DNA of 64,000 nucleotides from Ichthyophis bannanicus (taxonomy: Eukaryota; Chordata; Amphibia; Gymnophiona; Ichthyophiidae), in NCBI GenBank assembly GCA_033557465.1, contig CM066033.1, positions 14,757,080 to 14,821,079 on the forward strand, written 5' to 3'. The position numbers were made by a program, and so were the translations under genes. The notes under the pieces were generated by a model that was given only the letters and a program-made list of their open reading frames with translations, was not told the DNA's origin and ran no database searches. Positions 43,895-55,310 of this stretch are shown piece by piece. Each line of letters begins with the position of its first letter. The first letter of the stretch is position 1.

Positions 43895-44105
43895 TGCATG
43901 TTATGATCATATAATGTTATAATCCTGATGGTCTTATTTAAATTAGTTTCCCTGTTACTATACGTCTATACTCTTGTAATAATGTAAACTCACAACAGTC
44001 CTCTGTCTGTCTAACTTTTCTTATCTGTAAACCGCACTGATTAAAAAAAAGTTTGCTACATATGAGATTTTACATAAATAAATATAGAAAGACATAAATA
44101 AATTA
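43895..44105 (+). mobile_element. L2-like LINE 3' tail in transposase intron
   Basis: CTGTAAACCGCACTGATTAA followed by ACATAAATAAATATAGAAAG matches the tails seen inverted at 37866 and 14690. Confidence 0.55.
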
Positions 44106-44989
44106 CGAATCTTGAAATACTCACCCAGCAATATACAGTCCGCATACCGGCCTTCCTCAAATTGTGTGAATAGTGCCGAGTGATGCAGGATATAGGAGTC
44201 ATGGGTGGACCCTGGAAACCTAGGGACCACATTCAGAATATGCAGATTAGCATCACAAACAACCTGAACATTCAAGGAATGGTAGTGTTTGCGGTTGCGG
44301 AACGCTACCTCCCTGTCTCTAGGCGGGACCAGGGCAACATGTGTGCAATCAATAGCTCCCATCACGTGTGGTATCCCGGCTAACGCCTCAAAGGCCTGGT
44401 TCAGGGTCCCCCACTGTTGCCTAGTGTGGGGAAGGGCTATGTAATTCCCCACCCGGCTGACCATGGCACGCAGTACTTGCTGGAGACAGCGTGAGAAGGT
44501 GGGGCGGCTCATGCCACCCACTACGGCCACAGATGACTAGAAACAGCCAGAGGCAAAGAAATGTAAGGCAGCAAGGAGCTTGACTAAACCTGGTATGGCA
44601 TGGGACCGATCAGTCAGGGGCTCGAGGTCAGGTCTTAGATCCTCATAGAGCTCCCTAATAGCCCTTGTGCTCAGTCAGTACAGGGAGATGACCTGGTCCT
44701 CACGCATGCCCTGGAGCTGGACCCTGGGCCTGTAGAGGCGAGGCTGCCGAGCCTGCACCTCAGCACGCCTTCTGCGCCGTGCACGCACAGCACCTGCTTG
44801 GACCGCCCCCACAGCTGCAGGTCTGATTTGCTGCGGGACTACACCCATGCCCTGTGCCTCAGCCCCATGGACACCATCTCCCCTGTCCTGCAACCGCAGC
44901 ATCTGCCCACGTCTCAGGGCACATGCAGCAACATAAATAGCCGCCATAAACTCCTCCCGTCCGGCTACACAAACACACTCAAACACACA

Positions 44990-45845
44990 CACAAACCTCC
45001 CAAAACAGTGTACACCTTACAAACCACACAAGACAATACACACACAATACAACACAATACAACCAACACCAATACAATCAACACCAACACCTGCTTTGAC
45101 TCTCTTCCTTCCTCTCTGCAAACACACACCTACTCTTCCTCACCTACAACCCTCAACGTGAACAAAGTGTGCAGGCATAATTATGTGTTTTTTAAAAAAA
45201 AATTTCGGCCGTTGCGCATGCGCAATTGTGCGCGCGCGGTGCTCGTGCATGGGCATCCGTATGTGCGGGACGCACACACAGCTGCCCATGCGCAGTTGCA
45301 CAGGCGCGGCGCGTTGGCACTACTGCGCATGCGCAACTCATTGTGCAAGCGCAGTACTGCGAGTCTGGCACTCGCCGTACTGCGCATGCGCAGTTGCACA
45401 GGTGCGGCGCGTTGGCACTACTGCCTGTGCAACTGCGCATGGGCGGCTGTGTGTGCGTCCCGCGCATGTGCGACTCACAGCGCATGTGCGTGTGCCCACA
45501 GACATGCGCAGAGTCACGCACGCACAATTGCGCATGCGCAACATAAACAACGTGAAAAAACCCTATAAATATGCCTGCACACGTGGGCCACGTTGAGGGT
45601 TGTTTGAGGAGTTCAAGGTAGGGAGAGAGTTAGAGAGAGAGGCTGTGGTGGGAGTAGTGCAGAGGAGAGAGGGAGAGAGAGAGTTAGAGAGAGAGAGGAG
45701 TAGTGGAGGTAGTGTCTATTTTTATTTTGGGTTGTATACTTTGTATTTTGTCTTTTGTATTGTGCTTTGTAGTGTGTCCTGTATTGTATTGGTATTGTAT
45801 TCTGTATTGTGGTTTGTATTGTGGTCTGTGTTGTCTTGAGTGTAG
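44990..45845. promoter_or_regulatory. Palindromic bidirectional Harbinger promoter with NRF1-like sites
   Basis: The transposase and Myb-type genes diverge from here. The core 45205-45545 is CpG-rich. It contains several full or near NRF1 palindromes (TGCGCATGCGCA at about 45213, 45323, 45380 and 45528) and many half sites. The left outer end GTTGCGCATGCGCAATTGTG is the inverse of the right end CACAATTGCGCATGCGCAAC. Outside this, ATGCCTGCACAC and CACGTTGAGGGTTGT appear inverted on both sides (45143-45180 and 45572-45602). A TATAAATA lies on the plus side near 45565. GTATTGT-rich 5' leader sequence occurs on both flanks. Confidence 0.75.
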
Positions 45846-46001
45846 GTGAGGAGGGGTGCGGCGAGAGGAGAGGGAGAGGGAGAGGGAGGGTCAGGGTGAG
45901 GGGGTGGAGGAGGTGGGCCCACCTGTTGGTGTAGAGACACCCAGGGCAGAGACTGCACGGCCTATGGAGGCAGAGGCAGGCCCATCTGGTGGGCCACAGG
46001 G

Positions 46002-46370
46002 CAATGTTCCCTCTAATTTTCTGTAGGCTGTGTGCGCATAAAATATCAGCTGTGCAGCTTTTGAAGGAAGGTTAAATTTTTGTGCGCCACATAACGATGC
46101 TCGGAGTTATATACTTTAAAATTTGACTACACGTCAGAATACAGTATGTACACCACATTGATTTTAATCAAATTAAATGAAAATAGACGATTACTAAATG
46201 AAGAGGAAAATTTCTAGTAATTACAAACACAACTTTTAAATTTTAAGATGTCTGTGTTGTTTTCTATCAGAATCAGAACCATAATGTTTGTGCCCTCTGT
46301 TGTAAAGTATGTGCGCTCCCTCGGCGAGGTGTGTGCGCGCGCACACGTGCACGGCTTAGAGGGAACAGTG
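46002..46370. mobile_element. hAT-type MITE in Myb exon 1
   Basis: The ends CAATGTTCCCTCTAA and TTAGAGGGAACAGTG are near-perfect terminal inverted repeats. The flanks CCACAGGG (45994-46001) and CCACAGGC (46371-46378) are an 8-bp duplication with one change. It is 369 bp, AT-rich inside, and has no gene. Confidence 0.85.
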
Positions 46371-46884
46371 CCACAGGCTGCACAGTGCAGCCACACGGCA
46401 AAGAGAAAGAGGATACCCGTGCCAGGACCACAGAGGAGAAGGGCTGTAAGGTTCACCGAGAGGGAGAACCACATCCTACTGTCACAGGTCATAGAGAACT
46501 ATGACTTATTATTTGGCCGGCTTAGTAGCCGCACAACTGTGGCCACCAGGATGGCAGTGTGGGAGGAGGTGCGTGGTGCACCGGTTGAGGCAGGGCCCCC
46601 CCCCCCCCCGAGATGTTGAAAGCCTCAAAAAGAGGTTTTCCGATATTAAAAGAGGGGTGAGGCAGCACATGGCCGCTGAGAGACAACATGCTCTGGGCAC
46701 AGGTGGCGGTCGCCCCTTCACACCATCCCTCTCGTCCCTGGAACAGGAGCTGGCTGCAAGATTGGGGCCTATCTACCTCCGTGGTTTGCCTGAGACACTC
46801 GACACGGCACATCCTCAGGCAGGTATGTATGCTAACTTTCAGCTACAAGGCCATGCCTGAAATTCCAATTGTGTAGACATCAGG

Positions 46885-47500
46885 CATCAGCACAGACCCT
46901 CCCATACCTGTCACCCAATGTGTGTGATATACCCCTGCACATCCTGTTTTGTAGCCATGTCCAGGGGCCACATTCAAAATGTGTCCCTCATCCCATCCCT
47001 CTCCCCATCTGTCCCAAAAAGGTCCACACACACGAGCCACTACCCCACCCCCACACCTGTGATTGCCATCCCCTGTATGATTGTGAGGGCCATTGATCAG
47101 GGCATGTTTGTGTGACATACTATCTGCACAGTGCTGCATGTGCTTCACAGTCAGCCAGAGGTGATGGATAGTTGTAGTCCACTGCATAATGGGTCACTGC
47201 CAAGCACATGTAGCACTGAGAAGATAGTATGTCTGAAGAAAATATGCCCTACTCAATAGCCCACACAGTCATACTGGGGATGGCAAAAACAGGTGTAAGG
47301 GTGGGGTATTAGCAGGCGTGTGTGGACATATTTGGGCCAGATGGGGAAAGGGATGGGATGGGGGCCACATGTGGAATGGGACCAGGAACAGGAACATGGC
47401 AAACAAACAAGGTGTGCAGGGGTACAGCACACACATGTGCCCCCGGAATAGCTACATGGTGGGGACAGACAGGTATGGGAGGGTGTAGTGGGTCCTGTAT
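46885..47500. repeat. ~200-bp inverted repeat in Myb intron 1
   Basis: Bases 46885-47110 (CCTCCCATACCTGTC, CATCCCATCCCTCTCCCCAT) recur inverted at about 47225-47500 (ATGGGGAAAGGGATGGGATG, GACAGGTATGGGAGGG), with diverged arms and a ~115-base loop. The origin is unknown. Confidence 0.65.
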
Positions 47501-49559
47501 GCAGCACACATGCAGGGCCCCCCCCATCATGTCTGTGGTGTCTGTAGCACACACGTATACATAGGTGGTTTGTTTAAACATATGTGTGCTGTCTCTGATT
47601 GTTCACAATGCAGGTGACTACAGTAGAATGGGGGCCCAGGAGGAGGAGGAGGAGGTGGACCTGGCAGTCCCTCTGAGTTTTGAGGAGGCCGAGGCTGCTG
47701 TCTCAGGGGGCAGCACAAGTGCCGGCGATGAGCCCCTGGAGCCACCCATCACCAGCGGGACTACACTGGGGGCTGCAGCAATGGGGGACAGCCAACACCC
47801 CAGGCAGGCAGCAGGCATCGATCCAGCTGACACAGATGTAATGATGGCGGAGCTGAGGGCACACAGCGCATCAGCACGGCGCGATGCCGAAGGTGGGTGA
47901 TAACAGACTGTCACAACCACAACACACAAACCACTAGTCTCTAGTTGGTGTGTGTGTGGTGGATGTGGCAACATACCTTCCACAGCTGTTACATGTATGG
48001 CTCACGTAGACGGGATGTAGTGGAGAAAAAAAAAGGGTATGGCGTATGATAGATGATGTTAATGTGACACACACCAGAACAGCCTAGGGTCAGGTAACAC
48101 CTACAGATGCAGACATAAGAGGAATGTTGTTTAAGGTCCAGCACGTTGTCAGCCAATAAATAAATACAAGCATTGCCCTTGCAACAGTCTGCCTCATTGC
48201 AGACACCCAGCCGTCTTGTAGACAACAGGATGACAACTGTCCCATAGTCATCGGACAATCAGAACAGAGATAAACAAACCTAAGCATCCTCTGTGATGTA
48301 ACGTCACACAGCCTCCATTCCCTACAGTCTGCATCTCCAGATGAAAAGCAATCATAGCATATGAAATGAGCAGACAAAATGTGTTATTACACCCATATAC
48401 AAGGATTTACAGAGGTGACAGGATCATAGATCATGTAAATATGGCTTGGGGGGAAAAAACCGGACCCTCAAGGCTGCCTGTACGTCAACAACTAAGATAG
48501 ACAGCTTGGCATACAGACAAGGCCATCAACATGTCCCCTTCCTGTAGCTCAGACAATGAGTCCCCCGATTGCATAGGTTGGGACCAGGGGCGGCCCAAGG
48601 GGGGTGCGGGGCTATGTGCGGAGACTCGGTGATGGGCCCCATTTGCATAAGGGGCATATTTGCAAAAATATTTGCATGTTACCATACAGTAAGTTGTAGT
48701 AAACATGTCTCTTAATGAGTGTATGGATAAAGAAAGACTAAACGATTTCTAAATTACTATACTCCAGTGCCAACTGCCAGGCACATTAGGAACTACTACA
48801 AACACTGCCCATTGAGAACCCATAGCAAACCCGCCGTATCCTGACAGCATTACCAGTACTCACAAAGCACCATACCCTACCTATCAAAAGGCAACACTGC
48901 AAATATTAAACCAATACATTTCAGAGAATACTGGGGAAAGATAACAAGTGGCAATGTCAAATAGGAATTACATAAACAGAATACCTCAGCTCAGTTACAC
49001 ATGCAGAACATAGACCATCACCAAACAAGGAATCACAATTTAAATACAGGAAGGCAATAATTAAACTGGGAACCTCAAAAGCAAAACTTGGAATGTACAA
49101 CAACACTGTAGAAATAACACTATAAATTAGTTTGGAAATAGGGGTATACAAATCTATGCCAAATGAATAACTAAATAAATAAATATCCTCTAGTACCAAA
49201 CAAAGCGCAGACATTATTGATGCACATTTACCAGAGCTGCCATATTCCTGTTAAGTAATTCAAAAGCAACAGATATCTTTCTACCTTGTGTGCCTTTTTT
49301 TTAAGCTACAATTCCTCCAGCCACTTTATTCTGGTTTCTTCATGTATTCTGCTAACTCTCCCTAGTCTGCTGTCCATTTGTCCTTTCTTCTCTCCTAGTT
49401 TTTTTCCATTCTCTCTCTCTACATCTGCTTTAACATACTCATCTTTCTCCTTTTGCTCTTTCCTCATTCCTATTTCATCCACTCAAATTTTACCCCTCCA
49501 TCCTCAATCCCCACTTACTCTCCTAATACCAGGCCAATTGTAGATTTTTCATCCCTCCC

Positions 49560-50200
49560 ACACAAAATATTTTTCCTCTCTCCATTTTACTCTCCCAGCC
49601 CCATCCCATTCTAATCCTCCCCCAACATCAGCTCCCTTCTAGTTCCAGCCTCACCCAGCATCCATTCCCTTCTAGTCCCTGCATCAGCCCATTTCCAGTC
49701 CTAGCCCCCCATCAGCCCATTTCCAGTCCTAGCTCCCCCATCCATTTCCAGTCCAAGTCCCTTCATCAGCTCATTTCCAATCCTAGTCCCCCATGAGCCC
49801 ATTTCTATTCATTTCCTAGCCCCATCATCAGCCCATGACAAATCCTAACTCCCCTCCACTCAGCCCAATTCCAGTCCAAGCCCCCCCCCCACGAGCCTAC
49901 CTCCAGTTCTAGCCCCTCCATGAGTCCATTTCAATACAAACCCCCACCACAGCTAATTTCCAATCTTACCTCCCCCCAACAGCCCATTTCCAGTCCTATC
50001 CTAGGTGCTCCATCAGCCCATTTCCAGACAGGCCCCATCAGCCCACAGCCCATTACCAGTCTTAACCCCCCATAGTCCATTACCATTCCTACCCCCCCCA
50101 AAAGGCCACCTAAAGTCCTAAACCCTCCCCATCAGCCCATGTCCTGTCCTAACCTCCCCCCCCCAACCCACAGACCACCTCAAGTCACGTCCTAAACCCC
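49560..50200 (+). repeat. Degenerate minisatellite in hAT element
   Basis: Irregular ~30-base units of the form CATCAGCCCATTTCCAGTCC with TAGCCCCC are repeated about twenty times, with variable spacing and C-runs. Confidence 0.7.
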
Positions 50201-50234
50201 CCACATCGGCTCAGTGAAATTTAAACCAAAATGA

Positions 50235-50600
50235 GAAAAACCTGGCTTTTGCTGCTGCCGCTGCGGCAGCAGCAGAATGGAGTGTCCCGCGGGGCCCCCT
50301 CTGCCCGCTGAGCCCCCCTGCAAGGGCTTTCACATTAGCAAAAGGAGTATGTCTCCATCGCGTCTCTGTTAGGCACGTAGGGGCTAATGTGAAATTTCCC
50401 ATCAGCCCCTCGTGTCTAAAGGGGCAGATGGGAAATTTCCCATTAGCCCCTGCGGGCTTAACAGAGACGCGAGCGAGACACTCTCCCTTTGCGAATCTGA
50501 AAACCCTTGCAGAGGGGCTCAGCGGGCAGAGGGGGCCCCGCGGGACACTCTATTCTGCCGCTGCCACCGTGGCAGCGGCAGTAGCCAGGCTTTTTTTTTA
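50235..50600. repeat. ~170-bp palindrome near hAT right end
   Basis: Left arm 50235-50405 (CCGCGGGGCCCCCTCTGCCC, GGGGCTAATGTGAAATTTCC) is inverted at 50425-50600 (GGGCAGAGGGGGCCCCGCGG, GGAAATTTCCCATTAGCCCC). Both outer edges hold CAG/CTG-type runs. Confidence 0.8.
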
Positions 50601-51820
50601 ATAGAATATGTTAAAAAAGCAGAATGTTCCTTACGCGGGGCCCCCTGAAATGTGGGGCCCTGTGCACAAAACATTCTTGCTCAATGGCCGGGCCGGCCCT
50701 GGTTGGGACACGATCACATAGGTCAGCTAACGACCTCAGTTGTTTTCTGAAAGACTAGGCAACTCCCAGCTGCCACCCCTGCTGCCAACCGAAATCAGGG
50801 AAACACCGCCCCAGCTCTGGGTATCACCGCCCTTCCCCAGGGGTTACCACCTGCTGTGGATTCCTTAACATAACCCTGTCCGTGCGTTCCTGGGGTCTGT
50901 CCACCTCTGATGCACCCTCTGTTGCTCCCCCTGCTCTGTCCAAACCCTACATATGTTTAACAAGGTCTACACGCACTGGTACCCAACCCCTCCTCTGTTT
51001 TACACAAGGTGTATGTGAACCCCTCTGGCGTCAGACATGTGAAGCAGCAGTGCACTTGCACACGTAAGGGTTGATATCCTTGTGCTACCACTCCATCCCT
51101 CTGAGTCAATAGCGCATCTCCTTTAACCTGTCCAAGCTGCGTTTATCCCTCAAACTGTGCCCCCACTTGGGCTGGCTTTCCTAGACCTTCCTCTGATCAC
51201 CACTGCTGCTCACCAGCTGTGGTTGTTGTCCCTGGTTCATGCTCCACCTCCTGTACACGATGGACATGTGTTTGCTATCTGTGCCCAATCTTGTTGTTAC
51301 GTCTGCAGTACGTGGGTTTGTCAGCGCAGCCTGTGGATCTTTGTGTTTGCCTTCCACATCAACGTACTGGACCGTGTCCTGTGCGTGTCAATGACTTATA
51401 CTACTGTGAGAATGATGTATTTTATCCCTATCCATGTGTCTACTAGAGTCTGCCCTCTCACAATAACGATCTTGTGGGATATGCGTGACATGTTTGTGTC
51501 TGACGGTTGATTACTGGAGAGGTATCTTACAGACCACCCTGTGTCCCACCCACAGGCAATCATCAGGCGCTTGACAGGATCCACAGTGCGGTGGAGGATA
51601 ACACCCGGGAGCTGAGGGAGGTCCGTGGGGAGCTGAGGCAATTCTGTGAGGAGGTCCGAGCAATGCCCTTCACCTGGATGTGTGAGGCCCTGGAGGGCAT
51701 GCTGGCTGTCATGCGGCAGGCAGTACCGGCACCACCACCACCACCGGAAGAGGGTGCAGCACCGCGGGGGGGGGGGGGGGGTGGCACGTGGCAGGCGTGG
51801 GCAGCCACGCCGTCGCTAAT

Positions 51821-52400
51821 TCCTCTTTCCATCATCATGTTACCCACCTATGCATATGGTTGTCCCTGTTTCATTTATCATTTGAACAACAACCTATGTA
51901 TATAGTTTGCCCTGTTTCTTCAAGTTCCATTTCCTGTTAACTTTAATGACCAGAGATATGAAGATTGTTGGATGTTTCTGTTCCATGTAAACCTCGCTTA
52001 TGGCAAATAGTGCAATATATACGATATGTTCATAAATACTAAAAAAAAAAGGAAAAAGGTGCTGAGACAATAAATAGCTGTCATACACTACATGCAATGT
52101 GTATTTCCAATGTGTGTCCGTGTGGTCCCCTATTTAGTGTGCAAATGCATGTCTTGTCCCTGACAATATGACCTTCACCCATGCCCCTTGCTGGTGGGGT
52201 GTCTGCACTGCCAGGTATTACTTCACAGATGCCAGCATATGCCATGTGTGACCTGCACATTGTGTGTTCACTGCCCCTGGGCTTCAGCGGGACGGTTTAC
52301 ACAGATACCCATGTTTTGACAGGGGGAATGTGCTGAGGTTGCATGTTCAGTGTTCTGATCCATCTCCGTGTCCACCCCCTCATACCCCCAACATTGGGTG
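51821..52400. other. 3' region of the Myb-type gene
   Basis: No gene. An AATAAA lies near 52070 on the plus strand and could end the Myb-type transcript. The rest to 52400 is TG-rich. Confidence 0.45.
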
Positions 52401-54021
52401 CTGTCAGACGGCTGCCTAGGGTGAGAACTTACACAATCTTGACGATGCATATATTCATATGATTCTTGCAAGGTATTGTGGGTATTGTAGTTCATTCACT
52501 CCCAAACACAGCTGATGACAATAATTTGAGTTGTGAAACCAAGTGGTAAGATCAATAAAATACTTCTTTTATTGATGGGGTTTAATTCACCCAGCACATG
52601 TATGCTTGATAGCACTATAAATGAGGTTACTTGCTTGCAGTGTTTAAATGGATAACAAAAAGTCACAAAGTAAACCAGAAAACAACCTTCAGCTTGTCAG
52701 GCAATTAGCTAATGTTTTCTTAGCAAATAATTACCAAATACAAAGGCACAACGAAAAGAATAAACTTTGCTGGTTAGGTTAACTTCTGCTTATTTTCCAC
52801 GCTGATCTCAGCAGTGATTCTCCCTTGCTCACACACACAATCAGGTGCAGCCCTAATTACTATCCATGGACCAGCTGAAAGCCTTTAGCTGGCTGGCTGC
52901 TACTGTGTGAGCCCAAATCCTGCTTTAAGAGCTGTTTGCAGTGGAAATAAAGAACAAAGTTAGGTTTCTTTGTGATGGCTGATGTGTTTGCTCATAGAAA
53001 ACTAGCAATAGCATTTAGATAAAGAACAGTCCATGTAAATAGTTTCATCTGCTGTATTTCCCCCTGCATCAACAATCATAGGGTCAATATCATACATTGG
53101 CACAGATGAGTCTTTCATTAAGGCACTATCATGAGAATGCTTATTCCCTTGCTGCCATTCTCTATTATAGATAGGGTCTGGATCAGTGTTCATACCTGAG
53201 CCTCTCCTGCTATCATTATTCCTCTCTGTATAGCCTGGCCAATATGTAATCCAATTCTGATGTCCAGCCTTCCAATCTTGATCCCTGGACACTGGATCTT
53301 CTCTCACATACCTTCTTGCCTTGGTCTGAAAGTCCCTTCCACATGCAGTCTTCTCTCTTCCAGGTAGCCACTGGTGATTCCTATCTCTGCCACTCCATTC
53401 CTCTGGCTGAATCCAGTCCAATGGACTCTGCTGGCCTTTGGAATACCTCCCAGTATGAGTACTGCCTTGGAATCTCCCAGACCTTCCAATGGCCTTTCTT
53501 CTCTTCCTTCCAGAGAGTTTCCTTCTCTCTCTATCTGCTTGGCTTGGCTTCTGTTTCTCCAGGTGATACTGGTGCTTGTAGCCGTTGCTGAAGCTCTCCC
53601 CTCTGTATCTCTTCTTGAAGCTGTTCTTGAAACTGTTGCTGAAACTGGGCTGGAGCTTGTAGTAACTGTTATCTGAAGAATAAGCTCTATTCTTATTCTG
53701 TCCTAATGTGTGCTGCTCCCTAACACAGCGCAGCTGTGTTGAATCAGGCCCTGCCCTTTGAGATGAGTGCTTAGGGATTACCTCATAGCTCTCTTGATTG
53801 CACACACATTCTCTCACTTCAGCCCCTCTCATGGCTGCTGGAAACCTGGTGCATTCTGGGACTGGTAGTCTTTTATGTGAAAACTCTGTTTTCTTGCTTC
53901 TACCAGAACTGACAGGTTGCTTGTTCAGAGTCACATCATCTTTTCTATAGCTCCTACCTGAGCTATGATAAGCTTCCTTATCACAGTGCATATGTGTGTC
54001 CATTGCCCCTGCCTGTAACAC
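52400..54021 (-). pseudogene. Unclassified element with Gag-like remnants
   Basis: A minus-strand frame of 339 codons (54021-53002) is Arg/Ser/Lys/Tyr-rich and matches nothing I recognise. In an overlapping frame near 53540-53660 the same DNA reads QFQQQFQEQLQEEIQRGELQ, a Gln-rich coiled coil like that in many retroelement Gag proteins. The long frame may therefore be a shadow of a decayed Gag. Downstream, a minus-strand AATAAA near 52570 and the word ACTACAATACCCACAATACC near 52480 would suit a retroelement LTR. I found no second LTR, protease or RT. Confidence 0.35.
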
Positions 54022-54289
54022 TGATTACATGCCTGCCCCCCCCCCTAGGCATGCATGTGGCACAGGCAGACATGGGTGGCATGCGTATGTCGGCTGCTGA
54101 TTTTCACTAACAAATTTGGTTACCCTACGCCCATCCCTGTCACAAGGATGTGCCCGAGACGCCCATGTCTTCCTGTACTGCACATCCCTGTCCACACACA
54201 TATCCCATGCTGGCATCCATAGTGTTCTGCTAAGGGAGACATGTGACCATTTACATGTGAATAACATTGTGTATATTTATAAAAAATAA

Positions 54290-55310
54290 CAGGGATGTAT
54301 GTACAAATGTAGGGAGGGGGAAAATACCCATCACCCTCCCCCCCAAACCCCCATTCTCCCCCCTGCCACCCCCACCCGCCCTAAACACCTTCCTCCACCC
54401 CTCCCCCCACCCCCACATGAGCCACACCCTCCCCCTGCATGCCCAGTGATGGAAGACAGGGCAGCACAGGGCACATGTGTGGACGTCACAGGCGCCATCA
54501 ATGACGCCTGTGACACCCTTCAGGGGGTGGCTGCCGACATGGCAGATGCTCCACCTCGGCAGCCACCCGCTGAATGGCTGCTGCCAGCCACTGGTGCGAG
54601 TGCACTAAAAGGTGCACTCGCTGCTCCAAAACATTCAGGGCCACATACAGGTCCGCAACGCACCTGCCACCACACACACACATAGTCCCTGGTGTCTGTG
54701 TGGTGGCATTTGCGTGGGACCTGTGTGGGGCCCTGGATGTTGGAGCCACCTGGTATGGCTGGCGGGAGCCCACAGTGCCCTGTGCTGCACTGTCTTCAAC
54801 ATCGCTTTCCCACACCCCCTACACCCACTCCTCCCCCCCTGACTCCTCCCCCCTCCCTCCACAACCTCCCCCACCCCCACATCACCCACACCCTCTCCCT
54901 CCCCTGCTTCCCCGCCAACCACCCCTTCCACGACATCATCAGCCCCCTCCTCCACTCTTCCATCTTCTGGCCCCTCTGCCTCCTCCTCGCCCGAATCAAC
55001 CACCACCACCTCCACGGCAGGGCGGGAAGTGGGCCGCCACAAGGCATAAGCCGAGGTGCTGGGCTCCTCATCGTTGTCATCACCATCTGTGGAAGATGAC
55101 AGTCATCAGCACATTATTATGTGTGTAACATAACACATGTACCTATGCAGGCAACACACAGGCTGCTGGGCCAATGGGACATCTGTTAATGGACAGCCAC
55201 TTCGTCAATACTCACCATCACCCAGGAGGCGATCAAGGTAGGCTCTGTGGTGTAGCCGCAACTCACGCCCCTTCTTCTGGAGATCCTCGACCTGTGGATG
55301 TGAAATGAAT
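54290..55310 (-). pseudogene. Myb-type protein C-terminal exons, second Harbinger remnant
   Basis: On the minus strand a coiled-coil exon (55295-55214: VEDLQKKGRELRLHHRAYLD) has an acceptor TCACATCCACAG before it and a donor GGTGAGT after it. The next exon begins at about 55092 after CATCTTCCACAG with DGDDNDEEPSTSAYALW and a long acidic stretch. A later piece (54740-54520) reads LYVALNVLEQRVHLLVHSHQ, again coiled. The layout resembles the tail of the Myb/SANT gene at 45964-51820. No DNA-binding exon is seen; it would lie beyond DIRS copy D. Two perfect 10-bp hairpins lie at about 54486-54515 and 54594-54625. Confidence 0.5.

Larger units (their letters stand above)
42274..44992 (-). pseudogene. 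Harbinger (PIF-type) DDE transposase, two exons, two stops
   Basis: This is a HARBI1-like nuclease that cuts and moves Harbinger transposons. Exon 1 runs from 44992 (or an ATG near 44946) to a GTGAGT donor after 44125. Exon 2 starts at 42707 after TTTCTGCAG and continues the frame. Visible motifs: GGMSRPTFSRCLQQVL, catalytic D in GAIDCTHVAL, catalytic D in FPGSTHDSYI, catalytic E in VIERTFGVLKSRF, then ACCILHNIA. The triad is kept. Two nonsense codons lie in exon 1, a TGA after VISLY (~44674) and a TAG after ASGCF (~44539), so it is inactive. The intron holds LINE fragments. The gene is divergent from the Myb-type gene across a shared promoter. Confidence 0.9.
48585..50701. mobile_element. 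Non-autonomous hAT transposon, 2.1 kb
   Basis: GTTGGGAC at 48577-48584 and 50702-50709 is a perfect 8-bp duplication. The ends CAGGGGCGGCCC and GGGCCGGCCCTG are terminal inverted repeats with one change. There is no transposase gene inside. It carries a degenerate minisatellite and a terminal palindrome. It sits in intron 2 of the Myb-type gene. Confidence 0.9.
45964..51820 (+). pseudogene. Harbinger Myb/SANT-type DNA-binding gene, three exons
   Basis: Harbinger elements encode this second protein, which binds the transposon ends and carries the transposase into the nucleus. Exon 1 (45964-46822) starts MEAEAGPSGGP. After a MITE it continues with the Myb/SANT domain RRAVRFTERENHILLSQVIE, SSRTTVATRMAVWEEV and VESLKKRFSDIKRGVRQHM. 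A C-run at 46601-46613 shifts the frame. It ends at a GTATGT donor. Exon 2 (47614-47892) is acidic (EEEEEVDLAVPLSFEEAEA). Exon 3 (51556 to ~51820) encodes a coiled coil (RIHSAVEDNTRELREVRGEL) and a Pro/Gly-rich end. Splice sites are GT/AG. The 377-bp MITE-plus-duplication and the C-run disrupt it. Confidence 0.85.

Noticed and set aside
45183..45596. Overlapping Arg/Ala/Cys-rich open frames on both strands
   Set aside because: They come from the GCGCATGC-rich promoter repeats, where several frames are stop-free by composition.
46602..46614. C-run as a programmed frameshift site in the Myb exon
   Set aside because: Homopolymer instability or assembly error explains it more simply; the exon is already broken by the MITE.
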